Positions 55,401-60,456 of a stretch of 60,456 nucleotides of DNA are shown piece after piece. Numbering within the stretch: the stretch's first letter is position 1; each line of letters opens with the position of its first letter. The stretch is from assembly GCA_014381825.1 (NCBI GenBank), contig JACNKX010000064.1, positions 1 to 60,456 on the forward strand. Reading direction: 5' to 3'. The notes below the pieces were generated by a model. That model made no database searches and was not told the DNA's origin. It was given only the letters and a program-made list of their open reading frames with translations. Made by a program: the position numbers and the translations under genes. Source of the stretch: Planctomycetota bacterium (GTDB lineage: Bacteria; Planctomycetota; Planctomycetia; Pirellulales; Pirellulaceae).

Positions 55401-55496
55401 TGGCGCGGAGTTTTCGCCGCGAGGAGTCGAGTCGCGCGAGTAACCCTGCGTCGCGTCGAGAACGTTCTTTGAATCGTCAGGCGTGTGAGCAGTCAT
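52407..55496 (-). CDS. Ser/Thr protein kinase with nSTAND ATPase domain (interrupted)
   Basis: A 1029-aa protein from ATG 55496 (ATG 55538 is an alternative). The kinase domain (about 41-300) has GRGGFADV, Lys70, HRDVKPQN at 161-168 and DFG at 181-183. An nSTAND-type P-loop ATPase follows: LLYGPSGCGKSSLIKAGVIPRL (P-loop 382-390), KIVVILDQFEQWL (Walker B) and YQLTHDFLVPSIREWL near its end. One transmembrane helix (VLCLVLLIGSLISAGI) and HEAT-like helices complete it. It ends at TAG 52407-52409; the same frame continues into the FGE domain. The whole would be a membrane-bound kinase-STAND-HEAT-FGE receptor of about 1440 aa. Confidence 0.85.
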   Translation of the reverse strand: MTAHTPDDSKNVLDATQGYSRDSTPRGENSAPPLPSHLGRYVVRGRVGRGGFADVLLAHDEQLDRQIALKLPRRDRFQDDAQLGAFIEEARTAARLQHPGIVTVFDVGSEGDTPFIVLEYIRGRSLAHLLEHESLSSLAAAQLIADIAEALAHAHEQGFVHRDVKPQNILLDTDDRPHIADFGLAVRHRDQVSVSDNVVGTTHYMSPEQARGENHRIDGRTDLWALGVVFYRILTRRLPFTGSTVQEVFQQILYAEPTPPRQIDSTIPSELERICFRCLSQQMSGRYRTAHELADELSEWIRFTTGGSGSSLRRRTGHIEPPDAPVIPRGLRSFTEQDRDFFLKLIPGPRDRDGLPTPVRFWKSCIEEREPDETFNVGLLYGPSGCGKSSLIKAGVIPRLTTDVCTLHVDATAVDTEARVLRLLRRKFKGLSKGLELAESIGELRENGELRSGQKIVVILDQFEQWLHQWQTGADAELVRALRQCDGGNVQCVLMVRDDFWLPVSRFMRQLELGIVDGTNAMLVDSFDPEHARSVLRELGVAYKRLPENAAEQTAEQTAFMTRAITELAEDNRLYPVRLTVFVEMVKDREWTPATLDEMGGTEGVGVAYLENSVGSRARPARRGHEQAARGVLAALLPRVGNIKDAARTRSELLSASHYSSHPKDFDELLHLLDVDLRLLTPARSPDDETQHETSDSTSKHTAVSEPIYQLTHDFLVPSIREWLDCQLRGTRRGRARLLLQEQAELWNNRPSHRLLPSPLEWIGLRLQTNRREWTSPQRKMMQAAGQRLLRRAGVLCLVLLIGSLISAGILRQADRRQKVSEAAVLVSKLGDVNIEDVPRVVEEMSSYREWIDPLVTDIAADVSQSERTRIRAAIASLPATDQHVMWLSDELTKMQLPPRDFRVVRNALATRPDGIDDHLRQKLADEQLPPRGRFRVACALAAFDDSAETWSVFCDEVAGSLLREQAAFSMMWIEALEPVSDQLRDSVLAHLSKAETLERARIGALFLSELDAGGTTALVEGLVVAEAP

Positions 55497-55580
55497 GAAT
55501 AGCAGGAACTGTTTGAGATTGCACTTCGACTCAATCATAATATCAACTCTCGACGCAGGCTGCTTCAGCCATGGTCGAGA

Positions 55581-56693
55581 ATGCGCAGTAAGTTTCCTAC
55601 AACTTCCAGGTGTTTGATCTTCGTGGCAGTACAAGCGGCACAATTCCCGAAACAGGCCCCCCTTTCACCGGCGATCGATAAACTGTGCGTGATTGGCCAT
55701 CCAAGTCGTCTGGGCGGCGCTGATACCGAACTCGATCACCAAATCCGCTGCTGGCAGGAAATGGGAATCAAAGTTCACATTTGCCACACGACGTCACTCG
55801 ATCAAAATGCCCAAGCGATGCAAATGGAGCAACGCGGCTGCATCTATCACGACGCTTGCGATTGGAAGTCGCTTGAAGGCTTGCATTGCATTTCATTTTG
55901 CAATGGCGAGTTCCTTAGCCAATTACCCGAGATTCGTCGGTATGCGCGTTCGACTTCGTTCGTGAATTGCATGACATGGAATTTCGATCGTGAACTCGAA
56001 ATGCAAGAGCGCGGCGTGATCGACTTTCATCTTTACCAGACCGAACACGCTTTCGAACGGGTCAGCGAGAATCTGAAGGGACTCGGCGTGTACCGACCAC
56101 TCCACTTCGTTCCTTACTTCCACACCGAGGACTTTCCGTTTCACGACAACAGGCCGAAAGATAAGTTTCGGTTTGGGAGAATTTCGCGCGGCGACGCGGA
56201 TAAGTTTGGAGACCGTCAGCTTTGGATTTACGAAACGATGACCGCACCAGTCCTCAAGGAAGGATTGATCGTTGGCTGGGACGACCGAGCTAGAAAGCGG
56301 TTTGGTCGCGAGCCAGATTCGTATATTCGGACCGTTGCCGAAGGCGGTATTTCGCAGCAGGAGTTCTATCGACACTGCGAAGCGATCATTATGACAACGG
56401 AGACTTACGAGAACTTGCCTCGCGTCGGATTCGAGGCGATGTCATCTGGTTCGATTTTAGTAGTTGACAATCGCGGCGGGTGGCCACGTCAAATCGAAGA
56501 CGGTGTCACGGGTTGGCTGTGTGCCGACGATCGCGAGTTCGTTTACAAGGCGTCGCGATGTGCATTTGAGCGTGAAGAACGCGACGCGATGCGGCGGAAG
56601 GCGAGGGAGAGACTCAGTCGAAAATGGGGGCTAGCCGCGTCCGCATGTTCCTGGGAAGCGGTGTTTGATGCGTGGCAAACGCACTCACCTTAG
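55581..56693 (+). CDS. glycosyltransferase (GT4-like)
   Basis: A 370-aa GT-B type enzyme. The N-terminal domain starts at KLCVIGHPSRLGGADTELDHQIRCWQEMG, a normal opening for family-1/4 transferases. The C-terminal domain has YENLPRVGFEAMSSGSILVVDNRGGWPRQIEDGVTGWL, the conserved donor-binding E-x7-E type region. Residues before about 35 add little, so the true start may be later; ATG 55581 is the only good candidate. It diverges from the kinase gene and precedes another transferase by 51 bp. The pair probably builds a surface polysaccharide or glycosylates a surface protein. Confidence 0.82.
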   Translation: MRSKFPTTSRCLIFVAVQAAQFPKQAPLSPAIDKLCVIGHPSRLGGADTELDHQIRCWQEMGIKVHICHTTSLDQNAQAMQMEQRGCIYHDACDWKSLEGLHCISFCNGEFLSQLPEIRRYARSTSFVNCMTWNFDRELEMQERGVIDFHLYQTEHAFERVSENLKGLGVYRPLHFVPYFHTEDFPFHDNRPKDKFRFGRISRGDADKFGDRQLWIYETMTAPVLKEGLIVGWDDRARKRFGREPDSYIRTVAEGGISQQEFYRHCEAIIMTTETYENLPRVGFEAMSSGSILVVDNRGGWPRQIEDGVTGWLCADDREFVYKASRCAFEREERDAMRRKARERLSRKWGLAASACSWEAVFDAWQTHSP

Positions 56694-56744
56694 GCATTTC
56701 ATTGGCTCCCAACAATATAACATAGATGGTGGTTGCTCAAACTT

Positions 56745-58910
56745 ATGGATGGTTTCGTTACACTAGCCGTTGGCGACTCGTTTCTTCAGCGAGCCGTCAT
56801 GTTCGCGCTCTCGGCACAGCGATTCAATTACCCAACGACACTGCTCTACAAAGATGTGGACCCATCGCCTTACGCGGACCATTTCTTCAAAACAATCGAC
56901 GTAGGCCGGGCTCACATCGACGGTGATGTTCCACGTGCGGCGACCAGCGTTCACCAACTGAAACGATACACCTATCTACACACACCTGAGTTTGAGCGCG
57001 GCGCATATTGTGATGCTGATTCGTTGGTGATCACAAATCCCTCGTCTGTCTTCGAGTTAGCTGACCCGGTGCATACTCCCGGCGCGAAGGTGATTACGGA
57101 AGACATGCGATGGGGAGTACCGCCGTTTGTTGAATCAACCGTTGGACTTGCCCAGCAGTTGGGAATCGTCAAACCGATCCATACTCTGAATGGCGGATTT
57201 CTGGTTTGGCGTCGCGGAGTGGCTGCCCGCGAGTGGTTTGACGACTTCGGTCGTTTCTTTAAGGTGCTGGGAGAACTCTTTCGCATGCACGGAACGTGCG
57301 GAGTACGCGACGAGCTTTGTATGGCGTTTGCATTCGCGAAGCATGGAATTCATTTGCCGAAAACCAATTCGTCAATCGGAATTTGGGATGCCTGCAACTT
57401 AGTTCTAGACATTGAACGCGAACGCTTCGAGTGCCGTAAGGGATACTATTGGGAAGGTCATGACTTTCGTCCTTGCATTGCTCATTTTGGTGGTCGCCGG
57501 ATCGACCGGTCGTATCGCGAATGTGCGGCGTACTTGAATCGTCGCCACGCAGTCGACTTGCCACTCTTTCGATCAAACTCGCAATCCAGTGACAATCGGC
57601 AATTGCGGGATCGAGCGGTGTTCAACTCGTTCTCCGTTAGTCAAACGGAGTGCGAACGTCTCGCCGACTTTGTGCGTCAGAACGACATCAAGTCAGTCCT
57701 CGAATTCGGCCCCGGGGCATCGACGTGGTACTTCGCGGATTCCGGTTGCGATGTCGTGTCGCTTGAGTATGACGAGAAGTGGTATCAACATCATCAGCGT
57801 GCGTTCAGGGACGTTCCGAATGTACGTATCCTCAAGTTCACGAACTCGTCTCCCATCCGTGTACCGGAACTCGGTGACCGTACGTTTGACTTTGCGTTCG
57901 TCGACTCGCCTGTTGGGACTTTGTATAAGGAACATTCTCGTCTCAACGCTTGCGAGTTTGTTGCAGAGAAAACCAGCCAATGGATGTTGCATGACTCGCA
58001 ACGAGCTGCTGAACGTCAGACGCTTGATGAGTTCAAAGCACGAGGATGGCGAATAGACTCGGTTGCGGACTCACCAAAACTAGGTTTCGTCAGAAGAATT
58101 ATTGCGCATCGCGAAGGTGAGCATAGAACCGATACCACAACGAGGGCGAGACGATCGTATGACTTCACACATTGGAGTACGTTGCCGAAAGTATCTTGCC
58201 AGTGCATCACGTATGGCCGCCCAGATCTATTGAACGAAGCCGTTGAGTCCTTTCGTCAACAGGACTACGCCGGTTCCAAAGAACTCATCATTCTGAACGA
58301 CCATCCAGAAGTCCTATTGAGTGCTTTCGCAGACGAAGAAGTTAAAGTGTTCAACATAAGCAGCCGGTTTCGTACGATCGGCGAGAAGCGGAATGCGTGC
58401 TGCGGGTTATGTTCGGGTGACGTCATCTTTCCGTGGGATGATGACGACATCTCTCTTCCGTGGCGAATCTCGTTGTCATTGGAACAAATGGTGAACGGCC
58501 AGTACTTCAAGCCCGACCGGCTTTGGTATTGGGCCAACGGAAGCCTAACCGAGAAGCGAGCCGTTGCCCACGCGATGGGGGCGTGGAGCAAGAGTCTGTT
58601 TGACGAAGTCGGAGGTTATCCGCACCTTCAGAGCGGACAAGACCAAGCGATCGAACAACTGTTCGGGGCGACTTCGAAGCGCGACGTTCGACCGGTACAC
58701 CCCGAAGACATCTTCTATCTTTACCGGTTTCCAGGGACCGGCAGCTATCATCTATCTGCTCATGGATATGGTAACGGCTTCGACGAGGCCGAGGTCTTTG
58801 TGAGGAAGAACGTGCAGCCCGGAACGTACAGAATCGAGCCTGCCTGGAAGCATGACTACCTTGAGATGGCCGCCCACACCGTACGGCGGGCCAACTCCGG
58901 TGGACATTGA
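56745..58910 (+). CDS. glycosyltransferase-methyltransferase-glycosyltransferase fusion
   Basis: A 721-aa protein (ATG 56745; a TTG four codons earlier is possible). Residues about 1-270 look like a GT8-type nucleotide-sugar transferase (VGDSFLQRAVMFALSAQRF, HQLKRYTYLHTPEFERGAYCDADSLV with a DxD). Residues about 290-455 form a SAM methyltransferase (IKSVLEFGPGASTWYFADSGCDVVSLEYDEKWYQ, FDFAFVDSP). Residues about 475-721 form a GT2 domain (VSCQCITYGRPDLLNEAVESFRQQDY, IFPWDDDDISLPWRI). It follows the GT4-like gene, suggesting assembly and methylation of a glycan by one polypeptide. Confidence 0.85.
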   Translation: MDGFVTLAVGDSFLQRAVMFALSAQRFNYPTTLLYKDVDPSPYADHFFKTIDVGRAHIDGDVPRAATSVHQLKRYTYLHTPEFERGAYCDADSLVITNPSSVFELADPVHTPGAKVITEDMRWGVPPFVESTVGLAQQLGIVKPIHTLNGGFLVWRRGVAAREWFDDFGRFFKVLGELFRMHGTCGVRDELCMAFAFAKHGIHLPKTNSSIGIWDACNLVLDIERERFECRKGYYWEGHDFRPCIAHFGGRRIDRSYRECAAYLNRRHAVDLPLFRSNSQSSDNRQLRDRAVFNSFSVSQTECERLADFVRQNDIKSVLEFGPGASTWYFADSGCDVVSLEYDEKWYQHHQRAFRDVPNVRILKFTNSSPIRVPELGDRTFDFAFVDSPVGTLYKEHSRLNACEFVAEKTSQWMLHDSQRAAERQTLDEFKARGWRIDSVADSPKLGFVRRIIAHREGEHRTDTTTRARRSYDFTHWSTLPKVSCQCITYGRPDLLNEAVESFRQQDYAGSKELIILNDHPEVLLSAFADEEVKVFNISSRFRTIGEKRNACCGLCSGDVIFPWDDDDISLPWRISLSLEQMVNGQYFKPDRLWYWANGSLTEKRAVAHAMGAWSKSLFDEVGGYPHLQSGQDQAIEQLFGATSKRDVRPVHPEDIFYLYRFPGTGSYHLSAHGYGNGFDEAEVFVRKNVQPGTYRIEPAWKHDYLEMAAHTVRRANSGGH

Positions 58911-58938
58911 TAGTCGCACGCACTGCGGTTTTGGCTTA

Positions 58939-59421
58939 TCACTCGTCGTTAGGTAACGAATTGGCGAACACTCCAGTTTGCGGACTCTCGACTCGCATAT
59001 ACTCAGCGAATGTCATGCTGATCGAGATCGCGTGGTCGCCGGCGTTGAAGTTGATCACTGATTCTTCGCCGAGGCATTCGTCGCAATAGGTCTTCAGCTT
59101 GAATAAGGAACCGAATGGCGGAATCGAGCCGGGCTTAAGGCCCGTCATTTCGAGGACTTCTTCTGGGCTGGCGAACCGCATGTTGCGTGCTTTGAACCAC
59201 TTGCGAGCGGCTTTGCTGTCCAACTTTCGATCGGCGGGCAGCACGAACATCACGAAGCGATCATCCAACTTGCAAATCAACGCCTTGGCCCCACTTGCTA
59301 GAGATGTCCCCCGCACCTGAGCGGCTTCCTGGCTTGTGAATACGGGCTCGTGACGCAATTCGTTGAATTGAACGTCGTTTCGTTGGAGCAGCTCGGACAA
59401 TCGGTTAAAGACGGAAGGCAT
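58939..59421 (-). CDS. YbaK/ProX-type aminoacyl-tRNA deacylase
   Basis: A 160-aa protein of the YbaK/EbsC/ProXp family, which hydrolyses mischarged aminoacyl-tRNA. The family pattern is visible: LRHEPVFTSQEAAQVRGTSLASGAKALICKLDD, then FVMFVLPADRKLDSKAARKW, MRFASPEEVLEMTGLKPGSIPPFG and NAGDHAISISM. The Lys in GAKALICK is the expected active-site residue. ATG 59421 (MPSVFNRL) has GGTGAAAAG upstream and gives the usual length; the open frame extends to 59526. It converges with the glycosyltransferase fusion gene. Confidence 0.9.
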   Translation of the reverse strand: MPSVFNRLSELLQRNDVQFNELRHEPVFTSQEAAQVRGTSLASGAKALICKLDDRFVMFVLPADRKLDSKAARKWFKARNMRFASPEEVLEMTGLKPGSIPPFGSLFKLKTYCDECLGEESVINFNAGDHAISISMTFAEYMRVESPQTGVFANSLPNDE

Positions 59422-59795
59422 CTTTTCACCACTTGCTAGTGACGATGGCAGGCGAGTCGGCAACAAATCGATTGGCACCGCCGGTCCCTGGCCCCTGGTG
59501 CCGCGACCGACGACCAATCGTAACATTTAACGCGAGTTTGTCGACGATGAGCGTCGGCTTCGCGCCTTGAAAAACGGCTGTTACACCGTATGCTGATAGG
59601 TTGCCTAAAGATCATCAACATCGCCGTGCCACGACGAAAGCGTGGACGAGCTGGAAGCAATGTCGTCGTGGCTGCTGTGCGGTCACACTTTTTGCCTGCG
59701 TGGGGCCCGCCGCATACGATGAAATCTCACCCGCATCTCGGCCTTCTCGCACATTCCGCTAAGCGACATCACAAGGTCTCCGGCCCAAAAACGCC
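59422..59795. other. 374-bp gap without a convincing gene
   Basis: It separates two divergent genes (the deacylase and the membrane protein beginning at 59796). The plus frame at 59590-59799 is basic and lacks a ribosome site. No promoter consensus stands out. Confidence 0.4.
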
Positions 59796-60456
59796 ATGAG
59801 CGAGTTTCTATTCCAATACTATCCCGTCCACCCGACGACTTGGGTCTACTTGTCGTCGCTGCTAATGATCGGTGTGTACTTCAAGTTCAGTCGATTTTGG
59901 AGCGTTCGTAACGTCGACCTCGCCTTGTTGATTTTGTTGGCACCTGGTTTGTTGATGGTTCACTTTGGCGAACAACGAGAGTCGCATGAGCAAAGCGCTG
60001 AAGAGACGGTCGCAGTTATTGACGGCGGCCTACTTGCCGATGCTGTCGGGACGGAGGAGGAAGCACGCTTCACGACGGGGGATGAAGAGGTATCAGGATC
60101 GGATGAGGTATCAGTCGCCCCACCGGATGCAAACACTGACCCCGACCCTGAGCTCGACGGCGAAGATGGCACAGTTCTTGAAGCCGAAGCGATCGGTGAA
60201 ATCGCTACCGCCGAGGGTCAGCGCACAGCAATCGAAGACGAGTCGGTCGAACAAGCGGCGTCGCTGTCCGGCAGAGCCGTCACGTTGATCGGCTACATTT
60301 GGCTGCTTAGCGTTCTCGGAATGTTTCTCATACGGCTCTTGCTAGATCCGACGATGGTCCGCCGTCCGTTGCTCGAACCGAACCTATCGACGGGGGGCTT
60401 GGCGTTTATCGGATGTCCGCTCTTCGTCTTCTTCATGGCGAACGTCATCAACCGCC
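59796..60456 (+). CDS. membrane protein, N-terminal part (runs off the window)
   Basis: From ATG 59796 the frame is open to the window end (220 codons). It starts MSEFLFQYYPVHPTTWVY and has two transmembrane helices near the N-terminus (VYLSSLLMIGVYFKF; VDLALLILLAPGLLMV). A very acidic loop of about 110 residues follows (TGDEEVSGSDEV...DPDPELDGEDG), then further helices (VTLIGYIWLLSVLGMFLIRLLL; LAFIGCPLFVFFMANV). The YYPVHPTTWVY...RFWSVRNVDL opening looks typical of a planctomycete-specific polytopic membrane protein family of unknown function. Confidence 0.75.
   Translation, partial: MSEFLFQYYPVHPTTWVYLSSLLMIGVYFKFSRFWSVRNVDLALLILLAPGLLMVHFGEQRESHEQSAEETVAVIDGGLLADAVGTEEEARFTTGDEEVSGSDEVSVAPPDANTDPDPELDGEDGTVLEAEAIGEIATAEGQRTAIEDESVEQAASLSGRAVTLIGYIWLLSVLGMFLIRLLLDPTMVRRPLLEPNLSTGGLAFIGCPLFVFFMANVINR

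Noticed and set aside
1-60456. tRNA, rRNA, CRISPR arrays, prophage or insertion sequences
   Set aside because: No T-loop plus anticodon arrangement, no spaced direct repeats of CRISPR type, and no transposase or phage structural gene could be found on reading both strands.

Overview
The window looks like chromosome of a planctomycete, most likely Pirellulales. The evidence is the family content: three large Ser/Thr kinases with different accessory domains, an ECF sigma factor paired with a kinase, formylglycine-enzyme-like (FGE/SUMF1) domains on signalling proteins, an FG-GAP surface protein with the LEPR-xLL type N-terminal motif, a YTV-repeat surface protein, and a PqqD-M50-HlyD export cluster. 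No rRNA, tRNA, CRISPR array or intact insertion sequence was found by eye. Genes lie on both strands in short operons, and many neighbours converge with almost no gap.

Layout. 1-9640: end of an unknown gene, an MFS transporter with a Gfo/Idh/MocA oxidoreductase, a kinase with a degenerate receiver domain (minus), a small coiled-coil protein, a large secreted protein, a membrane-anchored protein and a glycerate kinase. 10100-15600 (minus): FG-GAP/LEPR-xLL surface protein, a non-coding block with a strong terminator and two inverted repeats, then an ECF sigma factor with a zinc-ribbon/kinase/FGE protein. 16315-23540: DUF2784-like protein, a three-gene operon GAF-HlyD, HlyD, PqqD-M50-HlyD, and an amino-acid permease diverging from a Cys/Met PLP enzyme. 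24796-27172: small unrecognised proteins. 27531-32360: IF-1, a secreted protein with a long structured leader, then (minus) an alpha-glucan phosphorylase with a small zinc-ribbon protein.

32562-37052: acyl-CoA dehydrogenase-like protein, APS kinase, HldE, and a protein resembling deoxyhypusine synthases. 37095-41920 (minus): a five-gene sugar operon (FucU/RbsD mutarotase, tagaturonate epimerase, TIM-barrel epimerase, zinc alcohol dehydrogenase, aldo/keto reductase) that fits oxidation of L-galactose through L-galactonate to tagaturonate and fructuronate. 42621-45590 (minus): a 989-aa AAA+ protein with a divergent sugar-kinase-like N-terminal region. 45861-50346: HEAT-repeat membrane protein, YTV-repeat protein, a BRCT-MerR-TPR fusion and a STAS protein. 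50471-55496 (minus): a 29-serine-tract protein and a kinase/nSTAND/FGE signalling protein split by one in-frame TAG. 55581-60456: two glycosyltransferase genes (one a GT-methyltransferase-GT fusion), a YbaK-type deacylase, and the start of a membrane protein.

The most noteworthy items are two in-frame amber codons 2 kb apart that interrupt otherwise continuous coding sense, the ABC-less PqqD/M50/HlyD export operon, the AAA+ protein, the proposed L-galactose pathway, and several unusual fusions. All family names come from motifs read by eye; no database search was run.
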